Made by a program: the position numbers and the translations under genes
The notes under the pieces: model-generated
The model's database searches: none
What the model saw: only the letters and a program-made list of their open reading frames with translations
What the model was told of the DNA's origin: nothing
Shown here: piece by piece, positions 23,491-33,085 of the stretch
How positions within the stretch are numbered: the first letter of the stretch is position 1
Layout of the letters: every line of letters starts with the position of its first letter
NCBI GenBank assembly: GCA_003233175.1
Contig: QIKY01000082.1
Location: 1 to 42,686, forward strand
Length of the DNA stretch: 42,686 nucleotides
Direction: 5' to 3'
Source of the DNA: Planctomycetaceae bacterium
GTDB lineage: Bacteria; Planctomycetota; Planctomycetia; Pirellulales; Pirellulaceae

Positions 23491-23566
23491 AGGGGGTCTT
23501 GGCGCCACACGCCCTGTTCTCATCCTGCAGACATGCCAGATATACCCCACACGGCTGGCATTGGCT

Positions 23567-23608
23567 CGCCTAACGAAAAGGCGGCATTTTCAACCGCGAG
23601 CGGTGTAT
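23567..23608 (+). repeat. One-ended copy of repeat B (B3)
   Basis: TAACGAAAAGGCGGCATTTT followed by CAACCGCGAGCGGTGTAT corresponds to the right flank of copies at 13619-13740 and 39461-39585. The main palindrome is missing. Confidence 0.55.
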
Positions 23609-23984
23609 CGCATTTCCCGTGTTCAGGGCGGAAGTTCAGACATCGCTCGGCGGTTTCCGCGTGAATATTTCAACGCGGAGAACGCAAAGTCGCGGAGGGC
23701 CGCGGAGGACCATCGCCGAGATTCGATTTTTATCCTTGTATGGAATTTTGATTCACCAGGAACTGAGCGAATCGATTTTTGGAGCAGCGATAAGTCGGTG
23801 ACGGAATTCATCCGTGTCTACCTGTGCTATCTGTGTTATCCGTGTTAAGAATACGTGAACCGCATCCCCGATCAAGTAAGGGGAACCACCGATGGCGCTG
23901 ATGAACACGGATAACGAAGACTTGAACCTCATTGAAAATAATTGACATTTTCCGAGCAAACCGGCTCTAGCTCCCTGGCGGTTT
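23609..23984. other. Gene-free stretch with degenerate short repeats
   Basis: It contains a CGCGGAGAACGCAAAG-like word near 23670-23710, related to words at 28813-28855 and 34716-34752, and CTGTGTTATCCGTGTTAAG with its partial complement AACACGGATAACG near 23835-23915. No gene is supported. Confidence 0.45.
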
Positions 23985-24162
23985 TCCAGTTACGCCCCTT
24001 GAACAACGCCAAATTGCAGGCCGGCGTTAAGCGTTTTGTTCTCCAACCTGCCGACGCTTCTCCTTCGTGCTCTTCGCGTCCTTCGTGGTGACATTGATCG
24101 TTCGGTGCATCGAGAATTGTTGGCCGAATAGGTTCACCACGAAGGACGCGAAGAGCACGAAG
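23985..24162 (-). repeat. Dispersed repeat A2 with palindrome arms
   Basis: Inverted copy of 11673-11837: arms 24063-24090 and 24135-24162 carry the same 27-bp sequence, and on the minus strand the tail again has AGAACAAAACG and CAATTTGGCGTTGTTCAAG. It lies in a gene-free stretch, which shows that the coding overlap seen for copy A1 is not required. Confidence 0.8.
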
Positions 24163-24574
24163 GAAAGAATTCGACGATCTCTTCCATCGCGTGGTCCTCG
24201 AACGGAAGAGCGTCGGAATAGAAGACTGCGCGGTCATCACCAAGGTAGTCTGGCAACAAAGCCGGCGCCGTCAGCCGACGTTTTAACAGGCCAAGTCCAG
24301 CGGTCCAGCCGATATCCCCACGCCTACTGCGGCGAGGTGTACGCTTGAACACACAAACCACGAGGTGCGCTCCTCGCACCCCTCGCACTGAGAGTCTGTC
24401 CGGAAAATACGAGGGCAAAAACCCGTGAAATGCAGGCTCTGCGCTCGTCCAGTTTTTCCGCCATTCCAACGGAATGCTCGGATTTTCGAGAAAACGTTGA
24501 AAACGCAAGTTCTCCCAACCGGTGTTTGATGCTGCAATTTCAGTAGTATGTATTCCGGATAGACTCTGAGCGAT
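24163..24574. other. Gene-free stretch before repeat F2
   Basis: Short frames are present on both strands but none has a ribosome site or recognisable product. The longest minus frames run through repeat sequence. No feature other than the flanking repeats is visible. Confidence 0.4.
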
Positions 24575-24652
24575 CCTTGCGGTTTGTAGTTGGCATGGCG
24601 TTTGAGGAGGGAAGTGGAGAGAATCTCGTTGGGCGGGGATAGAACCCGGTAG
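24575..24652 (+). repeat. Dispersed repeat F2
   Basis: CCTTGCGGTTTGTAGTTGGC, GGCGTTTGAGG, GGGAAGTGGAGAGAATCT and GGGCGGGGAT follow in the same order as in copy F1 at 23372 and copy F3 at 28897-29015. Confidence 0.7.
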
Positions 24653-24766
24653 TTTGGAGTAGACATGGAGGTTTAGGAGATGAGTGTGTCCGCCACGCAC
24701 AGTCTCACTTCCTGCTGACACAAATCATTTTAAGACCGTTGTTCGGTCGGGGAATATCTCCGATTG

Positions 24767-27454
24767 TTAGTTCGTCGGCGAATTCTTGTTGCGGAAGGCC
24801 CACGACCACTTGTGCAGTTCGATGGCCGGAACAACCATTACGGCAAGTGCGGCAACGACCAGCCACGTCAGCAGCGAGACAGGACTCGTATCCAAGACGC
24901 TCTGCATAAATGGGATGTTCATCACGGCCACATGAATCAGTAACGCCGCCAATGTGCCGGCCAGAAGAATCGGGCTACGCAGCGGAGAGAGTGTGAAAGC
25001 TGATTTTGTTTCCGACCGGCAGTTGCCGATGTGGAAATTCTCGAAGAGCACCATCAGCAGCAACAGCACGTTGCGGGCCTCAGGTGCTTCCCATCCATTT
25101 GCGATCATCCCGTAGAAGGCTCCAAAGCCGATGAACCCTATGGCGAGCGCCGCCACGATGGTTCGTTCGATCATCAACGGGTTGAAAATGCGCTCTCGTC
25201 GAAGGCGAGGCTTTCTGTTGAGAACATCCCCTTCGCTCGGTTCGAACGCCAGGGCCACATCTTGAATGCCGTTGGTGACAAGATTCAACCACAGGATTTG
25301 GACGGGAAGAAGAGGAAGCGGAACTCCTGTGGCCACCGCGAGCCCCATCAAAACGAGTTCCGCCGCGCCGGTTGAGATCAGCAGGTAAATGACCTTCCGA
25401 ATGTTGTCGTAGGCGACACGTCCCTCTTCGATGCCAGCGACAATCGTGGCAAAGTTGTCATCGCTGATGACCAAATCCGCCGCTTCCCGAGCAACGTCTG
25501 TGCCCGCCTTTCCCATCGCCACGCCGATGTTCGCTATCCGCAGGGCCGGTGCGTCGTTCACACCGTCGCCGGTAACGGCCACGAAATGCCCAGCCTTCTG
25601 TGCGGCTTCGACTATCAGGAGCTTCTGCCGGGGAGCAACTCGGGCAAAGACCGACACGCGTTTGACGATCTCGATCAGTTCGTCGGGTGTCTTCGCCATC
25701 AGCTCCGGTCCGGTCACGACTCTGCTGTCGTCGTGCGTCAAATTCAAATCTCGGGCAATGGCTAACGCCGTGACTCGGTGATCGCCCGTAATCATCGAAA
25801 CTTCAATGCCGGATTCATGGCAGGCCTGAATTGCCTCTCGCACGCCGGGTCGCAGAGGGTCGATCATCCCGACAAACCCGAGAAACGAAAGATTGGACGG
25901 TTCAGGCGGAACACACAAACGATCCACCCCTTCGTCTCCTTGCCCTTCTCCTAATGCAAGCACCCGCAATCCACGGCTGGCCATTTCTAATGCCATCGCT
26001 TCGAGCTTGGCTTGATCTTCTCCATCACGACACATCGCCAAGATTCGCTCAGGGGCTCCCTTGACGAAAACTCGCAGGTCGCCGTCGATCTCGTTGAAGG
26101 TGGCGGAGAACTGATGCTCCGACTCGAACGGAATTTCGTTGATTTGCGGATGGGCTTCGAGAGTCGCCTCCCGCAACCAGCCCATCTTGTGGCCGAACGA
26201 AAGCAGGGCAATATCAACGGCGTCTCCTCGCCATTCCCAGTTGCCATTCCGCTGATGCAGGTCGGCTTCGTTACTCAGCACGCCTGCCCGAGCCAATGCT
26301 TCAAGCGCCGGATGACTTCCCGGATCGACCGGCTTATCACCGGCAAGCACCTGACCGCTTGGCGCGAAGCCTGTTCCCGTGACAGTGAATGCCTCGCCAC
26401 TCGGGAGGTTCACCTCCCGCACCGTGAGTTCGTTGACGGTCAGCGTTCCGGTTTTATCGGTGGCAATCAGCGAGCAGCTTCCCAAGCCCTCGACAGCAGT
26501 GAGCTTGCGAACGACAACGCCTCGTCGAGCCATGCGGGTTGTGGCTATCGCTAAAGCCACGGTCATCGCAATCGGTAAGCCTTCAGGAATGGCCGAAACT
26601 GCCAGCGCTATGACAATTAAGAACATCTCGGAAGCCGAGTAGCGACCCAGTGTCACACCGAGCATGCCAATCACCGCCGAAATCGACAGCGTACCAATAG
26701 CAATGATGTTCGTGAATCGTTCCATGCGTTGCAGCAACGGCGGTTTGCCGCCAGTCGTACTAATGACGTCAAGAGCAAGTTGCCCTACGTTCGTCGCCGC
26801 TCCAGTGGCTACAACAATCCCTTTCGACCGGCCACGAGTCACGATGGAGCCGGCGAAGGACATATTTGCTCGGTCGCCAACCGGTGCATTTTCCGGTCCT
26901 TGCCAAAACGGATCTTTTGTCACCGGGAGAGATTCACCGGTCAGCAGTGATTCATCGATTTCGAGACCTCGCGCCGTGAGCAGCCGCAGATCAGCGGGCA
27001 CTCGATTACCCGACTCCAACCAAATGACGTCACCCGGCACGACTTCTTCGGCGGGGATTTCCCGCACTTCGCCATCTCGCTGCACGGCGGCACGGATTTG
27101 CAGAAGCTTCCGCAAGGCATGGCTGCTTTGCTCGGCTTTCCATTCCTGATAACTGCCGATGATGGCGTTGATGACGAGCACGGCGGCAATAAATCCGGCA
27201 TCTTTCAATTCGCCGATAAAAACTGAAACCACCGCTGCAATCAACAAGATGTAGATGAGCGGACTGTAGAACTGCCGCAGGATGATCTGCCAGAGAGCCG
27301 GGGGCGGCTGTTCGGGGAGCGTATTCGGCCCGAACTCCCGCAGTCGAGCTTCCGCTTCGGCGTCCGACAGGCCGGCGTCCGTGGCGTTCAAGGATTCATG
27401 CAAACTCGCAATCGCTACGGTGTGCCACGGCGCCTGCTGTTGTGTGCGTTCCAT
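24767..27454 (-). CDS. Cation-transporting P-type ATPase (SERCA/PMR1-like P2 type)
   Basis: 895 residues, full length. Actuator motif TGES (172-175), M4 motif PEGLP (290-294), phosphorylation site DKTGTLT (Asp333), nucleotide-site KGAPE (465-469) and hinge TGDGVNDAP (628-636) are all intact, so it should be an active pump in the inner membrane. Ion-site residues differ from animal SERCA: M5 reads STGAAEL (SERCA's first site Asn becomes Gly, Glu kept) and M6 reads NLVTNGIQD (the SERCA Asp800 position is Asn). The transported ion is therefore uncertain: Ca2+, Na+ or another cation. It starts 18 bp after the ldhA stop, so the two probably form one transcript. Confidence 0.92.
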   Translation of the reverse strand: MERTQQQAPWHTVAIASLHESLNATDAGLSDAEAEARLREFGPNTLPEQPPPALWQIILRQFYSPLIYILLIAAVVSVFIGELKDAGFIAAVLVINAIIGSYQEWKAEQSSHALRKLLQIRAAVQRDGEVREIPAEEVVPGDVIWLESGNRVPADLRLLTARGLEIDESLLTGESLPVTKDPFWQGPENAPVGDRANMSFAGSIVTRGRSKGIVVATGAATNVGQLALDVISTTGGKPPLLQRMERFTNIIAIGTLSISAVIGMLGVTLGRYSASEMFLIVIALAVSAIPEGLPIAMTVALAIATTRMARRGVVVRKLTAVEGLGSCSLIATDKTGTLTVNELTVREVNLPSGEAFTVTGTGFAPSGQVLAGDKPVDPGSHPALEALARAGVLSNEADLHQRNGNWEWRGDAVDIALLSFGHKMGWLREATLEAHPQINEIPFESEHQFSATFNEIDGDLRVFVKGAPERILAMCRDGEDQAKLEAMALEMASRGLRVLALGEGQGDEGVDRLCVPPEPSNLSFLGFVGMIDPLRPGVREAIQACHESGIEVSMITGDHRVTALAIARDLNLTHDDSRVVTGPELMAKTPDELIEIVKRVSVFARVAPRQKLLIVEAAQKAGHFVAVTGDGVNDAPALRIANIGVAMGKAGTDVAREAADLVISDDNFATIVAGIEEGRVAYDNIRKVIYLLISTGAAELVLMGLAVATGVPLPLLPVQILWLNLVTNGIQDVALAFEPSEGDVLNRKPRLRRERIFNPLMIERTIVAALAIGFIGFGAFYGMIANGWEAPEARNVLLLLMVLFENFHIGNCRSETKSAFTLSPLRSPILLAGTLAALLIHVAVMNIPFMQSVLDTSPVSLLTWLVVAALAVMVVPAIELHKWSWAFRNKNSPTN

Positions 27455-27472
27455 CAGCTCCGTTCTCCGTAG

Positions 27473-28486
27473 CTACAATTTTCCCTTGATTCGTCGGCTT
27501 GTGACCTCATTCTCCGACCGCCCGGTCTCCTCGATGTCCCGGATATTTCTCTGCGTCGTTTCGGCGATGGCTTGTAGCGCCTCCTGCGTGAAGAACGCCT
27601 GATGGCCTGTCACGACGACGTTCGGAAACGTCAAGAGCCGGGCCAGCACATCGTCCGTGATGACCTGCTGGGAAAGATCCTCGAAGAAGTAATCTGCCTC
27701 TTCCTCGTAAACGTCCATCCCCAGTGAACCGATCTTCCCGCTCTTCAGTCCGTTGATGACGGCCTTCGTGTCGATCACGGCCCCTCGGCTTGTGTTGATA
27801 AGCATGGCTCCCGGTTTCATCCGCTCGATTGTCTCAGCGTTGATCAGATACCGTGTCTTGGGGGTCAGTGGGCAGTGCAGCGTGATGATGTCAGCCTGAG
27901 CCAGTAGCTCGTCGAGCGAGACGTACTTCATGCCCAGCACTTCGCAGTCGGCATTCGGATATAGATCGCACCCAAGCAATCGGCACCCGAACCCAGCCAT
28001 GATACGAGCGACGACAGCTCCGATCTGGCCCGTACCGACGATGCCGACCGTTCGACCGTGGAGATCGAACCCCAGCAAACCGTCGAGCGAGAAGTTCCCT
28101 TCACGCACACGGGCAAATGCCCGATGGATCTTTCGGTTCAGTGTGAGGATCAGCCCGACCGTATGCTCGGCGACGGCATGGGGCGAATAGGCCGGGACAC
28201 GGACGACCTTGAATCCGAGTCGCTCGGCAGTTGGGAGATCGACATTATTGAACCCGGCACAGCGCAGAGCAATGACCGTTGTGCCGCCCTCGGCCAACCG
28301 CTCCAACACGGGGGCGTCGAGGATGTCATTCACGAAGACGCAAACGGCAGGAAACCCGCCTGCCAGACTGCTCGTTTCGCTGGTGAGTCGAGGCTCAAAG
28401 AACGTCATTTTATGTCCAAAGCCGCCGTTGGCCCGCTCCAGAAACGTGCGGTCGTAGGGTTTCGTGCTGAAAACGGCGACTCGCAT
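27473..28486 (-). CDS. ldhA: D-lactate dehydrogenase (2-hydroxyacid dehydrogenase)
   Basis: 337 residues from ATG 28486, which follows AGGAGAG by 3 nt; a start 12 codons earlier is less likely. It reduces pyruvate to D-lactate with NADH. Visible features: nucleotide-binding [14 protein letters not shown] (about 147-160), catalytic Arg in NTSRGAVID, the Glu in [15 protein letters not shown], and catalytic His in GHQAFFT. The phrase around [11 protein letters not shown] and [14 protein letters not shown] is close to E. coli LdhA and distinguishes it from glycerate or phosphoglycerate dehydrogenases. It is first in a pair with the P-type ATPase; the pairing suggests use under low oxygen or energy stress. 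Confidence 0.9.
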   Translation of the reverse strand: MRVAVFSTKPYDRTFLERANGGFGHKMTFFEPRLTSETSSLAGGFPAVCVFVNDILDAPVLERLAEGGTTVIALRCAGFNNVDLPTAERLGFKVVRVPAYSPHAVAEHTVGLILTLNRKIHRAFARVREGNFSLDGLLGFDLHGRTVGIVGTGQIGAVVARIMAGFGCRLLGCDLYPNADCEVLGMKYVSLDELLAQADIITLHCPLTPKTRYLINAETIERMKPGAMLINTSRGAVIDTKAVINGLKSGKIGSLGMDVYEEEADYFFEDLSQQVITDDVLARLLTFPNVVVTGHQAFFTQEALQAIAETTQRNIRDIEETGRSENEVTSRRIKGKL

Positions 28487-28896
28487 CGATCTCTCCTTTT
28501 TTCTTTCTCTACTGATTGACATTCCGTTTTGAAAAGATTCTCATCACACGCCTATTCTGCATCGCGGGAACACCGCCGTAAAGGCTCGTATGATGCAGCG
28601 GCCAATGGTCTTGTTCGATCTGTTGGCCGCATTCGTTCTTCTTCAGAGTTTGCTGCTTCCTCAACTGCTCGGATCGAAGCGATGACGTCCTCCGCCAACG
28701 GAAACGTCGAGTGACCGGAGGGCGTCAGCCAGTGGATTGATTTCGTACGAAGTTTCAATCCATGCGCCCGCCGGTATCCGATAGGCAATCGCTCCGGCAT
28801 CCCGTGCGAAGAAAAAGGGAAACGCGGAGGTCGCAAAGGGGCGGAGGGCCGCAGAGAAGAAAAAAAATGGCGAAAGGTTAAAAACCAAGGCTTGGC
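28487..28896. other. Gene-free spacer with rRNA-like-sounding repeat words
   Basis: AAACGCGGAGGTCGCAAAGG followed by CGGAGGGCCGCAGAG at 28820-28856 belongs to the same simple repeat family as 34627-34752 and 23670-23710. Nothing else is recognisable. Confidence 0.45.
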
Positions 28897-29015
28897 GACC
28901 ACCAAAACCGTCGCCGGCGCAGTCATTTTACCAACCCGGCTCCAGCCCCGCCCGACCAGATTCTCTCCACTCCCTCCCTCAAACACCACGCCAATTAACA
29001 GGGCGCGCGCAACGG
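28897..29015 (-). repeat. Dispersed repeat F3
   Basis: On the minus strand: TTAATTGGCGTGGTGTTTGA, GGGAGTGGAGAGAATCTGG, GGGCGGGGCTGGAGCCGGGT, TGGTAAAATGACTGC, GGCGACGGTTTT. This is the best-preserved copy of the family found at 23372 and 24575. Confidence 0.75.
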
Positions 29016-29173
29016 TTTCACCTTTTCCGACCGACATTGACCCACTACCGCATTTTGCCGATAATTCAAATAATCGCATATTAAAATGGGCGGTTTGCGT
29101 CGAGTGTGCTTTGTATTCTTCCAGACCGCCGCAAAGGCGGGTTATCCAAGAGATAGACGAGCGATAGAAGCCG

Positions 29174-30448
29174 ATGTCGGTTGCCGAAAATCAAGATCTT
29201 GATCAGTACTGCCTGGACGTCGCCACCCGGGCGAAAGCGGCCACGCTTCAGTTGGCCCAAGCTTCGGGAGCGGTGAAGAATCGGTGGTTGCGTAAGTCCG
29301 CGCGGCGGCTGCGGGAAAACCAGCCGCTGCTCGAAACGGCGAATCAAAAAGACTTGGCCGCCGCGCCCGATTTTGGTTTGACCGACGCCGAAACCGACCG
29401 CCTGCGGCTGACGCCCGAGCGCGTTGAAGGCATCGCCTTGGCGCTGGAGGAAATCGCCTCCTTCCCCGACCCGATTGGCGAAGTGGTGGAGTCGTCGCGA
29501 AGGCCTAACGGGTTGGAGGTCTCGAAAGTTCGCGTGCCGCTGGGCGTCGTGTTCTTCATTTATGAGTCGCGTCCTAATGTCACGGCCGACGCAGCGGCCA
29601 TTTGCTTGAAGAGCGGCAACGCGGTTATCCTGCGGGGCGGCAAGGAAGCCTTCCATTCCAGCCGGGCGATTGTCGACCTGTTGCAGGCGGAACTGGCCGA
29701 ATGTGGCTTGCCCGCCGGAGCGGTGCAATTGGTCTCGACGACCGACCGCGCCGCGGTGGGAAAATTTCTGGCCTTGAATGAATATATTGATCTCGCGATT
29801 CCGCGCGGCGGCGAAGGACTGATTCGGCGCGTGGCCCGGGAAGCCCGCATGCCCGTGATCAAACATTACGCCGGCAATTGCCATGTGTATGTCGACGCAT
29901 TGGCCGACCAAGACGACGCCGAACGTATTCTGATCAACTCAAAATGCCAACGGATGGGTGTTTGCAACGCCTGTGAATCGCTGCTGGTGCATGCCGATAT
30001 CGCGGCTGAATTTCTGCCCAAAATTGCCCGCGCCCTGGGAAAAAACCAAGTGGAATTGCGGGGCGGTCCGCGTGTGTGTGAACTGGTTGCCGGCGCCGCG
30101 CCGGCCACCGAAGACGACTATTACGCCGAGTATTTAGGGCCGCTCATTTCGGCCAAGGTGGTTTCGTCGGTTGAAGAAGCGGTGGCGCACATCAACCAAT
30201 ACGGCTCGCACCACACCGACGCCATCGTTTCGCAAAATCTCACCGCTGTGCGGCGATTCGTGGCGGGGGTCGATAGCGCGGCGGTTATTGTCAATGCCAG
30301 CACGCGGTTCAACGATGGCGGAGAATTTGGCCTGGGCGCCGAAATCGGCATCAGCACCGATAAATTTCACGCACGCGGGCCTTGCGGCATTCGCGAATTA
30401 ACCAGTTACAAGTATGTGGTCTATGGAGAGGGGCACATTCGTTCGTAA
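29174..30448 (+). CDS. proA: Glutamate-5-semialdehyde dehydrogenase (gamma-glutamyl phosphate reductase)
   Basis: 424 residues, usual length. It catalyses the second step of proline synthesis, reducing gamma-glutamyl phosphate with NADPH in the cytoplasm. Aldehyde-dehydrogenase fold signatures: [20 protein letters not shown] (121-140), [29 protein letters not shown], the catalytic Cys264 in [14 protein letters not shown], and the family end motif [19 protein letters not shown]. proB is not adjacent; fliM follows 54 bp downstream on the same strand. The ribosome site is weak. The organism may thus have both this route and the arginine-to-proline route suggested by the genes at 13767-15887. Confidence 0.96.
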   Translation: MSVAENQDLDQYCLDVATRAKAATLQLAQASGAVKNRWLRKSARRLRENQPLLETANQKDLAAAPDFGLTDAETDRLRLTPERVEGIALALEEIASFPDPIGEVVESSRRPNGLEVSKVRVPLGVVFFIYESRPNVTADAAAICLKSGNAVILRGGKEAFHSSRAIVDLLQAELAECGLPAGAVQLVSTTDRAAVGKFLALNEYIDLAIPRGGEGLIRRVAREARMPVIKHYAGNCHVYVDALADQDDAERILINSKCQRMGVCNACESLLVHADIAAEFLPKIARALGKNQVELRGGPRVCELVAGAAPATEDDYYAEYLGPLISAKVVSSVEEAVAHINQYGSHHTDAIVSQNLTAVRRFVAGVDSAAVIVNASTRFNDGGEFGLGAEIGISTDKFHARGPCGIRELTSYKYVVYGEGHIRS

Positions 30449-30502
30449 ACCCCAGTGTTTGCAAACACCAGCCGTTTGTAAACACCAGCCACGGAGGGAC
30501 GC

Positions 30503-31534
30503 ATGGGAGACGAAGTTCTTAGTCAGGCGGAAGTAGAAAGTCTGCTCAGCGCGATGGATACCGGCGCCGCCAATACGGTTGCCGGCGGCGGCGGCGATGG
30601 CCAAGGCGGTGGCGGCGCGCGCCATCGTGAGAAAATCACGCCCTACGATTTCAAGCGGCCGGAACGCGTCGGCAAGGAGCAGATGCGCGGCTTGCAATCG
30701 TTGCATGAAGGGTTCGGCCGAAACTTCGGCGCCGCGCTTTCCGCGCTTTTGCGCAGCATCGTGGAGGTCAAACTAACCAGCGTCGATCAGCTCACGTACA
30801 GCGAATTTGTTTTCAGCCTGGAAAACCCGACCTGCTTCAATCTGCTCAAGGCGGAGCCGCTGGAAGGCAACCTGATTCTCGACATCAACCCCTCGATCCT
30901 CTTCCCGATTATTGATCGGCTCTTGGGAGGCGGCAAGGAAACCGGCGCGCCGGCGCGCCGACCCTTGACGGAAATAGAACTCGGGCTCACCTCGCGAATC
31001 ACCAGCCTTTTTCTCGATGAACTGAAACGCGCCTGGGAGAATGTACTCGAACTCGATTTGTCGGTCGAGCGCGTGGAGAGCAATCCTCAATTGGTGCAAA
31101 TCGTGCCGCCGAACGAAGTGGTGGTGTTGGTCAGCTTCGAACTCACGATCGGCGATTTGCGCGGCATGCTGAACCTCTGCATTCCCTTCAATTCGATCGA
31201 ACGCATCGGCGGCAAACTCCAGAACAACAGTTGGGTGGCCTATGGACGCTCCGAAACCAATGAGCAAACCGTGGCCCAACTCAGCCAGCAACTCGATCAG
31301 GCGTTGGTGGAAGTGGTGGCCACGTTAGCCGAAACTAAAATTCGCACCTCCGACCTGCTAGGACTGCGCGTGGGCGATATCATCACCACGGAAACCGATG
31401 TCAACGCTCCTCTGGAGCTGTCGGTGGGCGGCCTGCCCAAATTCACCGTGCATCCTGGCGCGTTGAAAGGCGCGAAGGCCGTTCGCGTGGAAGCGCCCGT
31501 CGAAGACCGACGGCTAAAACAGCAGGCCGGCTGA
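30503..31534 (+). CDS. fliM: Flagellar motor switch protein FliM
   Basis: 343 residues, near usual. FliM forms the C-ring with FliG and FliN and binds phosphorylated CheY to switch rotation. N-terminal LSQAEVESLLSAM is the conserved CheY-binding helix; a Gly-rich linker (27-40) is followed by PYDFKRPERVGKEQMRGLQSLHEGFGRNF and the middle CheC-like domain with LGGG; the C-terminal SpoA domain starts near TLAETKIRTSDLLGLRVGD. A GGAGG site lies 5 nt before the ATG. No other flagellar gene is in the window, so it is separated from a flagellar cluster and sits behind proA. A strong terminator follows. Confidence 0.95.
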   Translation: MGDEVLSQAEVESLLSAMDTGAANTVAGGGGDGQGGGGARHREKITPYDFKRPERVGKEQMRGLQSLHEGFGRNFGAALSALLRSIVEVKLTSVDQLTYSEFVFSLENPTCFNLLKAEPLEGNLILDINPSILFPIIDRLLGGGKETGAPARRPLTEIELGLTSRITSLFLDELKRAWENVLELDLSVERVESNPQLVQIVPPNEVVVLVSFELTIGDLRGMLNLCIPFNSIERIGGKLQNNSWVAYGRSETNEQTVAQLSQQLDQALVEVVATLAETKIRTSDLLGLRVGDIITTETDVNAPLELSVGGLPKFTVHPGALKGAKAVRVEAPVEDRRLKQQAG

Positions 31535-31564
31535 GGACTGAACATCGAAATTCACGACCAATGC

Positions 31565-31597
31565 AAAAGCCCGGCGTTTTGAAAATGCCGGGCTTTT
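31565..31597 (+). terminator. Rho-independent terminator after fliM (hairpin D2)
   Basis: AAAAGCCCGGCGTTTT and AAAATGCCGGGCTTTT pair with one mismatch around a single G, followed by TTTTATTT. It lies 30 bp after the fliM stop. It belongs to the same hairpin family as 17260, 36771 and 39699. Confidence 0.85.
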
Positions 31598-31605
31598 ATT
31601 TCGGC

Positions 31606-32120
31606 AACTAAGTACCTGTCCAAGATCTATTCCGTGCAATGGTGTTCTGGAATTCCCGCCAAGCCGGAGGCTTGCCAGCCATTAGCCGGCGGTCGAGCGC
31701 AGCGGGCCAACGCAACGAACGTGCATCCCGGCGACGATGCCAGATGTAGCGGGCGCGAGAAACGCCTCAAAACAACGCTGTCATTTTCGCCGCCCACCGT
31801 TGGAGTGTACGCTTTATACCTTCTAACACAACTTGGTAGGTCAGCATTAAACTCCGTGTTTGAAACGCCAAACAGGGGTTATGTTAGGAGCTTTTAGCGT
31901 GTTTTGTTCTCGGACGCACGCTGAATCGCGAACTCCAACGGCGGCTGGCATCCCGCCGGGATGCGGAATGTCGGCGGCTCGTTATCCGGTGGTGTTCGCT
32001 GCGCTCGACCAACCGGCTAATGGCTTTTATCCTTTCAGGATATGAAATCAAGTAGCCTGCGCTCTTCGGCTTTGCCGGCATCTGAAAAACACGGAATAAT
32101 ATTTGGACAGGTGCTAAGTT
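31606..32120. mobile_element. MITE-like element with 31-bp terminal inverted repeats
   Basis: Left end 31606-31636 and right end 32090-32120 are inverted copies (common core ACCTGTCCAA and ATTCCGTG, about six mismatches in 31). Inside is a second inverted pair, 31677-31704 and 31997-32025 (core TAGCCGG...GTCGAGCGCAGCG), and a piece of repeat family C at 31918-31943. No transposase or other plausible frame occurs within 515 bp. It looks like a non-autonomous element or nested repeat insertion. The right end overlaps the stop of the ExbB-like gene. Confidence 0.65.
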
Positions 32121-32419
32121 CCTCGCAGATCCTTCGTTCCCTTCTGCCGTTTTTCAGCGGCGGCGGCTTTGATAAGGAGCCCTATTCCGAGCACCGCGAA
32201 CACGGCGGCGAAGGACAGCCCAATCATTGTCGCCAGCAGCGAAGTCGAGATTCCATTTGCGAGAACGCTGGGCTTGGGCGTCTGCCCTGAAGCCGCGATT
32301 TGGTCAAAAGCGCGAATCATTCCCCAAACCGTACCCGCCAAACCGACCAAAGGCGCGAGCACCGCCAAAAGGAGAAACGCGTTCCCAAATTTTCTCAGCG
32401 TCTGGTGGGATGATATCAT
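32114..32419 (-). CDS. Small MotA/TolQ/ExbB proton-channel-like protein
   Basis: 101 residues with two hydrophobic helices (about 14-34 and 59-84). The phrases GLAGTVWGMIRAF and LANGISTSLLATMIGLSF match the conserved pore part of the ExbB/TolQ/MotA family, whose members are usually about 200 residues with three or more helices. Either this is a naturally short planctomycete form or the remains of a longer gene. Its last codons and the TAG stop lie inside the terminal repeat of the MITE-like element, so the C terminus may have been changed. No ExbD/TolR partner is adjacent. Confidence 0.7.
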   Translation of the reverse strand: MISSHQTLRKFGNAFLLLAVLAPLVGLAGTVWGMIRAFDQIAASGQTPKPSVLANGISTSLLATMIGLSFAAVFAVLGIGLLIKAAAAEKRQKGTKDLRGT

Positions 32420-32479
32420 GCGGTTCGAGTTCCTCAGGCGACAGGCGGGAATAGCGTAGCGGCCATGCTGGCATCTGCA

Positions 32480-33085
32480 TCAGGCTTTCTTAAGTTTTTT
32501 GAGCAGTTTTTCTACGCCGGGCGCAACGCTGCGAACTTTGTTTGGATCAATGCTTCCAAGAATTCCAAAGGAGTGTTTTCCCTTGCCGTATTCGCCTTTC
32601 GGCTGCGCATTGCGAGTTGCCATCTTCAAGGAATCGAAAACTTGTTTTTTTGAAATTGTTTCGACTTTGGTTGTTTTTGGCAGCGATTTTTCGCGGAACC
32701 CCTGCCCGAAATAGTCCTTCAGGCAACCTGGATCGGCCAGAAACCAAGATTCCATACATTCCATCATCAGGTAGACATCGTCGTCCGTTGCGCCGTTTGG
32801 CTTTTGCCATTTATCGCGAGCGAGCAAGTGCGCCCAAGGCTCGTCAGGCGTCTTCGTTACCGGAGCTTCACTGTCGACCAGCAACAGCGGCAATTGGTTT
32901 TCTTTCGGGCGTTTTAACGCCGTACAAAAACTGTCATAGGCATCATTTCGCGAACCACAGGCCACGATTGCGGGCATGCGGCCAGCCAAGCCGGCCTTCT
33001 CAAAAAACTTGCTAAACCCTTGGCGGCATTCTATCTTGAGTTTGTGGCCGTTCCCGCCGCCTTCCACATAGATTTTGATACTCAC
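32480..33085 (-). CDS. TOPRIM-like DUF4276 family protein, partner of the ATPase
   Basis: 201 residues from the GTG at 33085, which overlaps the ATPase stop (GTGA), so translation is coupled. The N terminus, SIKIYVEGGGNGHKLK, and the later LPLLLVDSEAPV match the Glu and Asp-x-Glu positions of TOPRIM-fold nucleases such as OLD; MECMESWFLADPGCLKDYF is a further DUF4276-like phrase. The tail ends in a basic run (KLLKKLKKA). Together with the upstream ATPase it has the layout of split OLD-like pairs known from phage-defence modules. An upstream start at 33148 would add 21 residues without family character. Confidence 0.78.
   Translation of the reverse strand: MSIKIYVEGGGNGHKLKIECRQGFSKFFEKAGLAGRMPAIVACGSRNDAYDSFCTALKRPKENQLPLLLVDSEAPVTKTPDEPWAHLLARDKWQKPNGATDDDVYLMMECMESWFLADPGCLKDYFGQGFREKSLPKTTKVETISKKQVFDSLKMATRNAQPKGEYGKGKHSFGILGSIDPNKVRSVAPGVEKLLKKLKKA

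Noticed and set aside
28552-29079. Minus-strand frame of 175 residues in the ldhA-proA spacer
   Set aside because: It consists largely of repeat F3 and a CGCAGAG-type repeat and has no recognisable domain.
31634-31897. Possible transposase inside the MITE-like element
   Set aside because: The frame has no transposase motif and is crossed by nested inverted repeats.
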